Assembly (NCBI GenBank): GCA_036154955.1
Contig: JAYZWL010000099.1
Coordinates: forward strand, 12,315 to 76,314
Length of the DNA stretch: 64,000 nucleotides
From: Albimonas sp036154955
Lineage (GTDB): Bacteria; Pseudomonadota; Alphaproteobacteria; Rhodobacterales; Rhodobacteraceae
Direction: 5' to 3'
Below the pieces are notes generated by a model, which did no database searches, was not told the origin of the DNA, and was given only the letters and a program-made list of their open reading frames with translations. Shown in pieces: positions 51,562 to 59,193 of this stretch. How positions within the stretch are numbered: the stretch's first letter is position 1; the number at the start of each line of letters is the position of its first letter. The translations under genes were made by a program, and so were the position numbers.

Positions 51562-51681
51562 GGCGACGTCGGGTCCTCCCTCCCGACGACGTCCGCAGGA
51601 CCGCCGCGACGCGCCTCCTCCCTGGCGTATGCGGAAAGGTCTACCCGCCCCGCTCGGCCCTCCCTCCGAGCGGGGCTTTTT
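51562..51681 (+). ncRNA. Array unit 3 (hairpins 8-10, order A-B-C plus terminator)
   Basis: Hairpin A pairs CGTCGGG with CCCGACG (51567-51573 and 51582-51588) around TCCTCCCT. Hairpin B is GCGCC-TCCTCCCT-GGCGT (51611-51628). Hairpin C ends the array as an intrinsic terminator. Units 2 and 3 are most alike, suggesting recent duplication of a unit of about 125 bases. Confidence 0.75.
51648..51681 (+). terminator. Rho-independent terminator, also hairpin 10 of the array
   Basis: CCCCGCTCGG (51648-51657), loop CCCTCCCT, CCGAGCGGGG (51666-51675), then CTTTTT (51676-51681). A perfect 10-bp GC stem with a T run is a classic intrinsic terminator, and it carries the array loop motif as its loop. It fixes the strand of the RNA as +. 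Confidence 0.93.
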
Positions 51682-51859
51682 CATGTCCGGAAGGCGGGCC
51701 GAAGGTCGCAAGTCCGCCGCCTCCGTTGCGTCGCAGCATGATTTGCGCGTAAGGCACGGGGACGCCCGCGCCCGGGCCCGTCCGGGGCCGGGTCCCCCGC
51801 CCGGCGCCGGAGCGCGTCCGCGCCCGCCCCCCTTCCGCCCGCCGACCGCCGGAGGCCCC

Positions 51860-53344
51860 ATGTTCGACCTTTCCGCCTATCGCGAGGAATGGCTGCGTAA
51901 CCCGCGCGGAGACCTGCTGTCCGGCCTCGTCGTCGCGCTGGCGCTGATCCCCGAGGCCATCGCCTTTTCGATCATCGCGGGCGTGGACCCCAAGGTCGGG
52001 CTCTACGCCTCCTTCTCCATCGCGGTGCTGACCGCGCTGACCGGCGGGCGGCCGGGGATGATCTCGGCGGCCACGGCGGCGACGGCGGTGCTGATGGTGA
52101 CGCTGGTGCGCGACCACGGGCTGCAATACCTGCTCGCCGCCACGGTGCTGGCAGGCGTGCTGCAGATCGGGGCGGGCTACGCGCGGCTGGGCGACCTGAT
52201 GCGCTTCGTCTCGCGCTCGGTGATGACCGGCTTCGTCAACGCGCTCGCCATCCTGATCTTCATGGCGCAGCTGCCCGAGCTGATCGGCGTGCCCTGGCTG
52301 ACCTATGTGATGGTCGCCGCCGGCCTCGCCATCATCTACCTGTTTCCCTACGTGACCAAGGCCGTGCCCTCGCCGCTGATCTGCATCCTGGTGTTGACCG
52401 CGGCGTCGCTGGCCTTCGGCTTCGACATCCGCACGGTCTCGGACATGGGCGCGCTGCCCGACAGCTTCCCCGTCTTCCTGCTGCCCGACATCCCGCTGAC
52501 GCTGGAGACGCTGCAGATCATCCTGCCCTATTCGGCGGCGGTGGCGGCGGTGGGCCTGCTGGAAAGCCTGATGACCGCCTCGCTGGTCGACGACCTGACC
52601 GACACGCCGTCCGACAAGAACCGGGAATGCATCGGCCAGGGCATCGCCAATTTCTGCACCGGCTTCATCGGCGGCATGGCCGGCTGCGCCATGATCGGCC
52701 AGTCGATGATCAACGTGAAATCCGGCGGGCGCGGGCGGCTGAGCTGCTTCTTCGCCGGGATCATGCTGCTGTTCATGATCGTCATCCTGGGCGACTGGGT
52801 GGGGCGGATCCCGATGGCCGCGCTGGTGGCGATCATGATCATGGTCTCGGTCGGCACCTTCTCCTGGTCCTCGATCCGCGACCTGCGCACGCATCCGCGG
52901 TCCTCGTCGGTGGTGATGCTGGCCACCGTGATCTGCGTGGTCTGGACCCACAACCTCGCCATCGGGGTGCTGGTGGGCGTGCTTCTGTCGGGCATCTTCT
53001 TCGCCGCCAAGATCGCGCAGATCTTCGCCGTGCGCTCGGAGCTGTCGGCGGACGGGCGTCACCGGACCTATGTGGTGGAGGGGCAGGTGTTCTTCGCCTC
53101 CGCCGACCGCTTCGCCAAGGCCTTCGACTTCCGCGAGGCGCTGGACCGGGTCACCATCGACGTGAGCCGGGCGCATATCTGGGACATCTCCTCGGTGGCG
53201 GCGCTGGACATGATCGTGCTGAAGTTCCGGCGCGAAGGGGCGGAGGTCGACATCCTCGGCCTCAACGCCGCCTCCGAGACCATCGTCGACAAGCTGGCGA
53301 TCCACGACAAGCCGGGCGCCATGGACGCGCTGTCGGGGCACTGA
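51860..53344 (+). CDS. SulP family inorganic anion transporter with STAS domain
   Basis: A 494-residue inner-membrane transporter. The N-terminus WLRNPRGDLLSGLVVALALIPEAIAFSIIAGVDPKVGLYASF is the SulP signature region. About ten to twelve helices follow, with SRSVMTGFVNALAILIF near residue 118 and GQGIANFCTGFIGGMAGCAMIGQS near 255. The last 95 residues are a STAS domain (VEGQVFFASADRF and VTIDVSRAHIWDISSVAALDMIVLKF) whose conserved D-x-S segment can bind nucleotides or regulators. Sulfate, bicarbonate or another anion is possible. ATG 51860 has GGAGG ten bases before it. It follows the hairpin array by 178 bases and precedes a universal stress protein gene. Confidence 0.93.
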   Translation: MFDLSAYREEWLRNPRGDLLSGLVVALALIPEAIAFSIIAGVDPKVGLYASFSIAVLTALTGGRPGMISAATAATAVLMVTLVRDHGLQYLLAATVLAGVLQIGAGYARLGDLMRFVSRSVMTGFVNALAILIFMAQLPELIGVPWLTYVMVAAGLAIIYLFPYVTKAVPSPLICILVLTAASLAFGFDIRTVSDMGALPDSFPVFLLPDIPLTLETLQIILPYSAAVAAVGLLESLMTASLVDDLTDTPSDKNRECIGQGIANFCTGFIGGMAGCAMIGQSMINVKSGGRGRLSCFFAGIMLLFMIVILGDWVGRIPMAALVAIMIMVSVGTFSWSSIRDLRTHPRSSSVVMLATVICVVWTHNLAIGVLVGVLLSGIFFAAKIAQIFAVRSELSADGRHRTYVVEGQVFFASADRFAKAFDFREALDRVTIDVSRAHIWDISSVAALDMIVLKFRREGAEVDILGLNAASETIVDKLAIHDKPGAMDALSGH

Positions 53345-53425
53345 GCCCGGGGGGCGCGTCCGGGGGGCGTGACAAGCCAGGCCCGGTCGGCGCAGGCTGG
53401 CGGACGAGGCGAGAGGGGAAGAGCG

Positions 53426-54289
53426 ATGAGCGGCAAACTGGTGGCCCTGGTCGACGGGTCGGAATACTCGGCCTCGGTCTGCGAACATGCGGCGTGGCTG
53501 GCGACGCGCTCCGGGCGCTCGGTGGAGCTGCTGCATGTCATCGGGCGGCGGTCGCCGGGCACGGCGGACCTCAGCGGGGCGCTGGCGCTGGGCGCGCGCA
53601 CCTCGCTGCTGGAGGAGCTGGCGGAGCTCGACGCCCGCATGTCCAGGCTGGGCCAGGCGCGGGGGCGGGCGATCCTGGAGGACGCCGAGGCCATCCTGCG
53701 CAAGGCCGGCGTGACGGAAGTGACCACCCGCCTGCGCATCGGCGACCTGCTGGAGGAGGTGACGGAGGCCTGCGCCGCGCCCGGCGCGCCTGTGGACATG
53801 CTGGTGATAGGCAAGCGGGGCGAGGCGGCGGATTTCGCTTCCGGCCATCTCGGCTCGAACCTGGAGCGCGTGGCGCGCTCGGCCGACCGGCCGGTCTTCG
53901 TGGCGAGCCGGGCCTTCGGCGAGATCGGGAAGGTGCTGGTCGCCTTCGACGGCGGTCCGAGCTGCCTGAAGGCGGTGGACCACATGTCCCGCAGTCCCAC
54001 CGCGCAGGGCCTCCGCTTCCGGCTGGTGCGCGCCGGCGCCGACACGGCGGAGGCGCGGCGCGGCCTCGAAGGCGCGCGCGCGATGCTGGCCGGCGCCGGG
54101 ATCGAGGCGGAGACGGCGATGATCGAGGGCGCGCCCGCCGCCGCCGTCGCCGAGGAGGCGGAGCGCTGGGGCGCCGACCTGATGGTCATGGGCGCCTACG
54201 GCCATTCCCGCATCCGCGCCATGATCCTCGGCTCGACCACCGAGGAACTGCTCCGCGGCTGCCGGATCCCGGTGTTCCTGTTCCGCTGA
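53426..54289 (+). CDS. Universal stress protein, two tandem UspA domains
   Basis: A 287-residue protein with two UspA folds. The first (1-145) opens KLVALVDGSEYSASVCEHA and has VDMLVIGKRGEAADFASGHLGSNLERVARSADRPVFVAS near 110-150. The second opens KVLVAFDGGPSCLKAVDHM and ends LMVMGAYGHSRIRAMILGSTTEELL, where the G-(x)2-G-(x)9-G-S/T nucleotide-binding pattern is intact, so this half may bind ATP. The family is stress-linked. The start at 53426 has a GAGGGGAAG ribosome site; an upstream start would add 19 low-complexity residues. It is 81 bases after the SulP gene and probably co-transcribed; SulP-Usp pairs are common. Confidence 0.93.
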   Translation: MSGKLVALVDGSEYSASVCEHAAWLATRSGRSVELLHVIGRRSPGTADLSGALALGARTSLLEELAELDARMSRLGQARGRAILEDAEAILRKAGVTEVTTRLRIGDLLEEVTEACAAPGAPVDMLVIGKRGEAADFASGHLGSNLERVARSADRPVFVASRAFGEIGKVLVAFDGGPSCLKAVDHMSRSPTAQGLRFRLVRAGADTAEARRGLEGARAMLAGAGIEAETAMIEGAPAAAVAEEAERWGADLMVMGAYGHSRIRAMILGSTTEELLRGCRIPVFLFR

Positions 54290-54448
54290 AGCCCACGCCC
54301 CGGCGCCGATGACCTGCGGTCGAGGCCGCGCGGCGACCCGGACGAGCGCGGAAACCGGTCGCCCGCGCGGCCCGTCTCCGTTCCGCCAGGCCGCCCCGCC
54401 GCCAGACCCCGCCCCCCGCGCAAGCCCCCTGCGCAAGACTCGTGCGAA

Positions 54449-54612
54449 GCGCCTGTTCTCCGGAGCCGTCCGTCGCGGATGCCGGAAAGGGCGGCGCGGC
54501 GCGGGCGGTCAGGGATCGCGCAGCGACCGCGCGCAGCGCGGCTTGTCCTTGACCGCCCGCGCCGGGTCGCCCAGGCATCCCTTCGCGACGGGCGGGTCCG
54601 GAGAACAGGCGC
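54449..54612. repeat. 164-base palindromic element between usp and uvrB
   Basis: Outer arms GCGCCTGTTCTCCGGA (54449-54464) and TCCGGAGAACAGGCGC (54597-54612) pair over 16 bases without mismatch. Pairing continues inward: CCGTCGCG with CGCGACGG-type pairs, then GATGCC (54478-54483) with GGCATC (54574-54579). After an internal loop, 54497-54511 pairs perfectly with 54550-54564 (15 bp, CGGCGCGGGCGGTCA with its complement). The apex is CCGCGC-GCA-GCGCGG (54527-54541). It lies between convergent genes. It could be a mobile palindromic element, a double terminator, or a structured RNA. Neither strand carries a T tract. Confidence 0.75.
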
Positions 54613-54753
54613 GCCCTGTTCGCTGGAGAGTCCCGAGCCCCGCCCGCCCGCCGCACGCGACCCCGCGCCGTCCCGCGACGTCTCGGCCAGGCCCGCCCGG
54701 TTCCGCGCCGCGCGGGCGCCCGGTCCCCGCCCTCGTCCGGGCCGTCGCGCGGC

Positions 54754-56934
54754 TCAGCGGCGCTTCTGGCTCTTGCCCCGATAGGTCCGCGTGCCCGCCT
54801 TGCCGGCGGAGGAGCGGCCGCGGGATTTCGTCGCCTCCTCCACCGCGTCGTCGATCTCCGCCTGACGGGCCAGCGGGTCGTCGGCCACGGCGAGCTCCAC
54901 CGCCTCCAGCCGCTTGACCTCGTCGCGCAGGCGGGCGGCCTCCTCGAACTCCAGGTTCTCGGCGGCCTTCATCATGTCCTTGCGCAGCGCCTCCAGATGG
55001 GCCTGCAGGTTGGCCCCCGCCTTCGGTCCCTTCTCGACCTGCGCGGTGATGCGGGCGGCGTCGGTGTCGCCCTTCCACACGCCCTCCAGCACATCCTCGA
55101 TGTTCTTGCGGATCGTCTGGGGGGTGATCCCGTGCGCTTCGTTATAGGCCTTCTGCTTCTCGCGCCGCCGATCGGTCTCGCGCATCGCGCGCTCCATGGA
55201 GCCGGTGATGCGGTCGGCATACATGATCACCCGCCCGTCGGCGTTGCGCGCCGCGCGCCCGATGGTCTGGATCAGCGAGGTCTCGGAGCGCAGGAACCCC
55301 TCCTTGTCCGCATCCAGGATCGCCACCAGCGCGCATTCGGGGATGTCGAGCCCCTCGCGCAGCAGGTTGATGCCGATCAGCACATCGAAGGCCCCGAGGC
55401 GGAGGTCGCGCAGGATCTCGATCCGCTCGATCGTGTCGATGTCCGAATGCATGTAGCGCACGCGGATGCCCTGTTCGTGCATGTATTCGGTCAGGTCCTC
55501 GGCCATGCGCTTGGTCAGCGTGGTGCACAGCACCCGGCCGCCGGCCAGCGCCACCTTGCGGACCTCGTCCAGCAGGTCGTCGACCTGGGTCTCCACCGGC
55601 CGGATCTCCACCGGCGGGTCGATGAGGCCGGTGGGGCGGATCACCTGCTCGACGAAGACGCCGCCGGCCTGCTCCAGTTCCCAGGAGGACGGCGTGGCCG
55701 AGACGAAGACCGACTGCGGCCGCATCGCGTCCCATTCCTCGAACTTGAGCGGGCGGTTGTCCATGCAGGACGGCAGGCGGAAGCCGTGTTCGGCCAGCGT
55801 GAACTTGCGCCGGTAGTCGCCGCGATACATGCCGCCGAGCTGCGGGACGGTGACATGGCTCTCGTCGGCGAAGACGATGGCGTTGTCGGGAATGTATTCG
55901 AACAGCGTCGGCGGCGGCTCCCCCGGCCCGCGCCCGGTGAGATAGCGCGAATAGTTCTCGATGCCGTTGCAGACCCCGGTCGCCTCCAGCATCTCCAGGT
56001 CGTGATTGGTGCGCTGCTCCAGCCGCTGGGCCTCCAGCAGGCGCCCGTCGCCGATCAGCCGGTCCAAGGTCTGGCGAAGCTCCTCCCGGATGCCCTTCAC
56101 CGCCTGCTGCATGGTGGGACGGGGGGTCACGTAGTGGCTGTTGGCGTAGATGCGGACCTTCTGGAGGTCGGCCATCCGCTCCCCGGTAAGCGGGTCGAAT
56201 TCGACGATCGATTCGAGCTGGTCGCCGAAGAAGGAGAATCGCCAGGCGCGGTCCTCCAGATGCGCCGGCCAGACTTCGAGGGAATCGCCCCGGACCCGGA
56301 AGGCGCCGCGTGCGAAAGCGGCGTCGTTGCGGCGATATTGCTGCGCGGTCAGCTCGCGCATCACCTGTCTCAAATCGTAATCATTTCCCGAGACCAGATC
56401 CTGGGTCATCGCGCCGTAGGTCTCGACCGCGCCGATGCCGTAGATGCAGCTCACCGAGGCGACGATGATGACGTCGTCCCGCTCCAGCAGGGCGCGGGTG
56501 GCGGCGTGGCGCATCCGGTCGATCTGCTCGTTGATCTGGGATTCCTTGGCGATGTAGGTGTCCGATCGCGGCACATAGGCCTCGGGCTGGTAATAGTCGT
56601 AATACGATACGAAATACTCGACGGCATTGTTGGGAAAGAACCGCTTGAACTCGCCGTAAAGTTGCGCGGCCAGCGTCTTGTTCGGGGCGAGGATGATCGC
56701 CGGGCGCTGGGTCTGTTCGATGACCTTGGCCATGGTGAACGTCTTGCCGGTGCCGGTCGCGCCCAGCAGCACCTGGTCATGGTCGCCCGACGCGATGCCG
56801 GCCGACAGCTCCGCGATGGCCGTGGGCTGGTCTCCGGCGGCGGTGTAGTCGGTTTCCATGACCAGCCGCACCCCGCCTTCGAGCTTCTCGCGCCTGCGCG
56901 GCTCGGGGATGGTGACCAGCGAATCCACGGTCAT
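54754..56934 (-). CDS. uvrB: Excinuclease ABC subunit B
   Basis: A 726-residue helicase-like core of nucleotide excision repair, which verifies damage handed over by UvrA and positions UvrC. Walker A is GATGTGKT (58-65). The beta hairpin YYDYYQPEAYVPRSDTYIAKE near residue 110 inserts between the strands. The helicase motifs DESHVTVPQL and GINLLREGLDIPE are present, and the C-terminal UVR motif is NLEFEEAARLRDEVKRLE near residue 655. A basic Ser/Lys/Arg tail of about 30 residues follows. Length is slightly above E. coli UvrB (673). No LexA box of the GAAC-N7-GAAC type was found upstream. Confidence 0.99.
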   Translation of the reverse strand: MTVDSLVTIPEPRRREKLEGGVRLVMETDYTAAGDQPTAIAELSAGIASGDHDQVLLGATGTGKTFTMAKVIEQTQRPAIILAPNKTLAAQLYGEFKRFFPNNAVEYFVSYYDYYQPEAYVPRSDTYIAKESQINEQIDRMRHAATRALLERDDVIIVASVSCIYGIGAVETYGAMTQDLVSGNDYDLRQVMRELTAQQYRRNDAAFARGAFRVRGDSLEVWPAHLEDRAWRFSFFGDQLESIVEFDPLTGERMADLQKVRIYANSHYVTPRPTMQQAVKGIREELRQTLDRLIGDGRLLEAQRLEQRTNHDLEMLEATGVCNGIENYSRYLTGRGPGEPPPTLFEYIPDNAIVFADESHVTVPQLGGMYRGDYRRKFTLAEHGFRLPSCMDNRPLKFEEWDAMRPQSVFVSATPSSWELEQAGGVFVEQVIRPTGLIDPPVEIRPVETQVDDLLDEVRKVALAGGRVLCTTLTKRMAEDLTEYMHEQGIRVRYMHSDIDTIERIEILRDLRLGAFDVLIGINLLREGLDIPECALVAILDADKEGFLRSETSLIQTIGRAARNADGRVIMYADRITGSMERAMRETDRRREKQKAYNEAHGITPQTIRKNIEDVLEGVWKGDTDAARITAQVEKGPKAGANLQAHLEALRKDMMKAAENLEFEEAARLRDEVKRLEAVELAVADDPLARQAEIDDAVEEATKSRGRSSAGKAGTRTYRGKSQKRR

Positions 56935-57097
56935 GTCTTAACCCTCTCTTCACCGTTTTACGGGAGATTGACCTTGTCGGCGGGTTAATCAAGCTCGCAG
57001 CCGAAAATCGGAGGGTCTTTGAACGGACCACAGCGAAACACGCAAAGGTTGAGTTTCTTGTTGCCGACTCTCCCCTGCTCGATGTAGGGTCAAGTTG

Positions 57098-57280
57098 GAG
57101 CAACGAGAAAGATCGCCGGCCGGGCGCGGCACCACCCACCCCACCCCTCGCTCCCAAGCGTCTGGCCGGCGATCACCATTTTCGGACGGGCAAGTCCGAA
57201 GCGACGGCGCGCTGTTCGCGCATCGTCTGACGGCCAAGCCGTCAGGCCGGCCCCCGGGGAACGGGGCCGGCCTTTCTTTT
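57098..57280 (+). ncRNA. Structured small-RNA candidate divergent to uvrB
   Basis: Five consecutive stem-loops end in a strong intrinsic terminator. S1: GATCGCCGGCC (57111-57121) with GGCCGGCGATC (57164-57174), enclosing a long C-rich loop (57129-57155). S2: TTCGGAC-GGGCAA-GTCCGAA (57181-57200). S3: GACG-GCGCG and CGCGC-AT-CGTC (57203-57227). S4: TGACGGC-CAA-GCCGTCA (57228-57244). S5 is the terminator. A possible sigma-70-type promoter is TTGCCG-N18-TAGGGT (57061-57090), placing the 5' end near 57097. No open frame with a ribosome site fits. I do not recognise it as 6S, tmRNA, SRP or RNase P RNA. Confidence 0.75.
57245..57280 (+). terminator. Rho-independent terminator of the small-RNA candidate
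   Basis: GGCCGGCCCC (57245-57254), loop CGGGGAAC, GGGGCCGGCC (57263-57272), then TTTCTTTT (57273-57280). The 10-bp GC stem with a T-rich tail fixes the direction as +. Confidence 0.93.
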
Positions 57281-58054
57281 GTTCGGTCAATGGCGGCTGC
57301 GGCGGGCCGGAGGCCGGACTGCGCCGGGACGGCTCGGGATCGGGCGGAGCTGCGCCCGGACGGCGGAGCGCTCGACGACGACTTCGTCCAGAAGGCGCGC
57401 GCAGGAGCGAAGCCATGCAGGGGCGAAGTCGACCGGGGCCGGAGGCGCGAAAGGTCGGCGGTGCGCGGGGACGGAGGCGCGCAGGGGCGGAGGCATGCAG
57501 GGGGCGGAGGCGAGGGGGGCGTGCGGGGCGGTGGATGCCTGCGCGCGAACCCGGGATGATTTCGGGCTCGGGCCGAACGGTCCGGTTCGACCTCCGCCGG
57601 GCGCGTCGTCGGTCAGGCGCGCAATCGCCCGGCCCCGCCCTGACGCGGCTTCGAACCCGCGCCAGGGCGGGGCTCTACGCGCGAGGAACCGCGACGCCCG
57701 GCGACCATCGACCTCGCCGTCGACCTCGCCGTCGGCGCTCGCCATGGGCGCGGATCCGTGACGGTCGCCGGTCGCGCGTCCCGCGCCTGCGCCGCCGTCA
57801 CGCCTTCCCCTCCTCGCGAGGGGCGGCTCCGGCGGCGGCATGTCATCGTCACCTCGGGCGCAACACCGCGCGCGCTTCGGCCCGGTCCGCGGGCCCGCGC
57901 CTCGCGTCAGCCTCGGGCCAGTCGCCAGCGGCTACGGCTCGCGCCGCGCCGCCCCGGTCATGGCCTCGGCCGACGGCAGGGCCGCGCGGCGTTCGTCCGG
58001 ACCCGTGGATCCGAGCCAAGCGCAGGGCGCGCGGCCCCCTGCCCGCCCCCCGCC
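57281..58054. other. Intergenic region with no supported gene
   Basis: These 774 bases contain several open frames, but the products are Arg/Pro/Gly/Ala-rich and motif-free. There is a purine-rich, repetitive stretch (GGGGCGGAGGC-like) at about 57410-57530 and a short tandem CGACCTCGCCGT repeat at about 57709-57732. Nothing else is recognised. Confidence 0.5.
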
Positions 58055-59074
58055 TCAGGCGGCCTCGGCCGGGGCGACCGCGGCGAGGGCCTCTTCGATC
58101 AGCTCCGGCCCCGCCTCCGGGCGCGTCGAGGCCGAGGACAGCGTCTGCCGCCAGCGCCGCGCCCCCTTGCGGCCCGCGAAGAGCCCCAGCATCGGGCGCA
58201 GCACCCGGTGCAGCCGCTCGCCCCGGGCCATCGCCTCCTCGGCATAGTCGATCATGGCCCGGGCCGCGGCGTCGGGGGTGGCGTCCGGCCCCGCCTCGCC
58301 GAAGATGCGCCGGTCCGCGGCGGCGAGGATCGCGCCCGGGTCATGCCAGGCCGCGCGTCCGATCATCACCCCGTCCGCGCCTTGCGCGAGAAACGCCTCG
58401 GCCGCGTCCAGCGACGCGATCCCGCCATTCACCGCGATCTCCAGATCCGGGCGGCGCGCCTTCTGGGCCAGCGCCAGCGGATAATCCAGCGGCGGGATGT
58501 CCCGGTTCTCCTTGGGGCTCAGCCCCTGCAGCCAGGCCTTGCGGGCATGGATCGCGAAATGGCGGACGCCCGCGTCGGAGACCCGGTCGACGAACGCCGG
58601 CAACGCCTGCGAGGGCTCCTGGTCGTCCACCCCGATCCGGCATTTCACCGTGACCTCCGGCCCGCCTTCGGCGCGGCTCGCCGCCGCCATCGCCGCCACG
58701 CAGTCGGCGACCAGCCCGGGATCGCGCATCAGGCAGGCCCCGAAGGCGCCGGTCTGCACCTTGTCCGAGGGGCATCCGACATTGAGGTTGATCTCGACAT
58801 AGGGATAGCCGCAGGCGACGCGCACCGCCTCGGCCAACGTCGCGGGGTCGGAGCCGCCGAGCTGCAGGGCCACCGCCCCCTCCCGCTCCGGCGAGAAATC
58901 CAGATGCCGCGCCGCATCGCCCCGGGTGATCGCCGAGGCCACGACCATCTCGGTGTAAAGCAGCGCCCGGCGGGACAGGAGCCGGTGCAGGACCCGACAA
59001 TGACGGTCGGTCCAATCCATCATCGGGGCCACGGAAAGCTTTCTTGCGTTCGAAATCAACGACTTATCGGCCAT
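58055..59074 (-). CDS. dusA: tRNA-dihydrouridine synthase A
   Basis: A 339-residue FMN enzyme that reduces uridine in the tRNA D-loop. SVAPMMDWTDRHCR near the N-terminus is the DusA signature and FMN site, EINLNVGCPSDKVQTGAFGACLM carries the catalytic cysteine, and HARKAWLQGLSPKENR and NGGIASL follow. ATG 59074 is preferred because AAGG lies six to nine bases upstream; ATG 59098 would add eight residues. The first 13 residues differ from what I recall of DusA and may come from the integrated element, because the conserved 5' end of dusA is a known integration site. The gene itself is intact. Confidence 0.96.
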   Translation of the reverse strand: MADKSLISNARKLSVAPMMDWTDRHCRVLHRLLSRRALLYTEMVVASAITRGDAARHLDFSPEREGAVALQLGGSDPATLAEAVRVACGYPYVEINLNVGCPSDKVQTGAFGACLMRDPGLVADCVAAMAAASRAEGGPEVTVKCRIGVDDQEPSQALPAFVDRVSDAGVRHFAIHARKAWLQGLSPKENRDIPPLDYPLALAQKARRPDLEIAVNGGIASLDAAEAFLAQGADGVMIGRAAWHDPGAILAAADRRIFGEAGPDATPDAAARAMIDYAEEAMARGERLHRVLRPMLGLFAGRKGARRWRQTLSSASTRPEAGPELIEEALAAVAPAEAA

Positions 59075-59162
59075 GTTCGCCTTGCATTCCGCGCGCATCG
59101 CGCCGTGATTTTCCGTTATTTTTCAGCATTGCCCGGCGTTGTCGGATTTTCTAGCGTCCAAG

Positions 59163-59192
59163 GGACTACCGAATCCGGGCTTGGACTACCGA
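59163..59192 (+). repeat. Two GGACTACCGA direct repeats ahead of the integrase
   Basis: GGACTACCGA occurs at 59163-59172 and 59183-59192, exactly 20 bases (two helical turns) apart. The second copy ends one base before the integrase start codon. These could be integrase arm sites or an operator; they also replace any clear ribosome site. Confidence 0.6.
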
Positions 59193-59193
59193 T

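Larger units (their letters stand above)
51264..51681 (+). ncRNA. Tandem hairpin small-RNA array with TCCTCCCT loops (CcsR/cuckoo-RNA-like)
   Basis: Ten stem-loops show TCCTCCCT, or CCCTCCCT in hairpins 7 and 10, in the loop. Loop starts are 51279, 51322, 51365, 51406, 51450, 51492, 51532, 51574, 51616 and 51658, so steps are 43, 43, 41, 44, 42, 40, 42, 42 and 42 bases. Stem sequences differ between hairpins, often with compensating changes on both sides. Hairpin 1 has CCCGGG outer arms (51264-51269 and 51297-51302). Hairpins 6 and 9 contain CCTCCTCCC exactly, the motif that defines CcsR RNAs of Rhodobacter sphaeroides, which are processed from a transcript with a small protein gene. The last hairpin is a terminator. 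The loop is complementary to Shine-Dalgarno sequences, so binding to mRNA starts is likely. Confidence 0.85.

Noticed and set aside
51229..51681. CRISPR array, because of the regular 42-base repeat step
   Set aside because: Only the 8-base loop core is constant, repeats are hairpins whose stems change, there are no unique spacers of fixed length, and no cas gene is near.
51311..51859. N-terminal extension of the SulP transporter through the hairpin array
   Set aside because: The frame is open by chance. The extension is low-complexity and the family start with its ribosome site is at 51860.
56935..57100. LexA box for uvrB
   Set aside because: No GAAC-N7-GAAC or GTTC-N7-GTTC occurs. GAAC at 57021 has no partner at the right spacing.
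57098..57280. 6S RNA, tmRNA or SRP RNA identity for the uvrB-divergent RNA
   Set aside because: There is no single long rod with a central bubble (6S), no tRNA-like end (tmRNA), and no GGAA-tetraloop SRP Alu/S-domain core.
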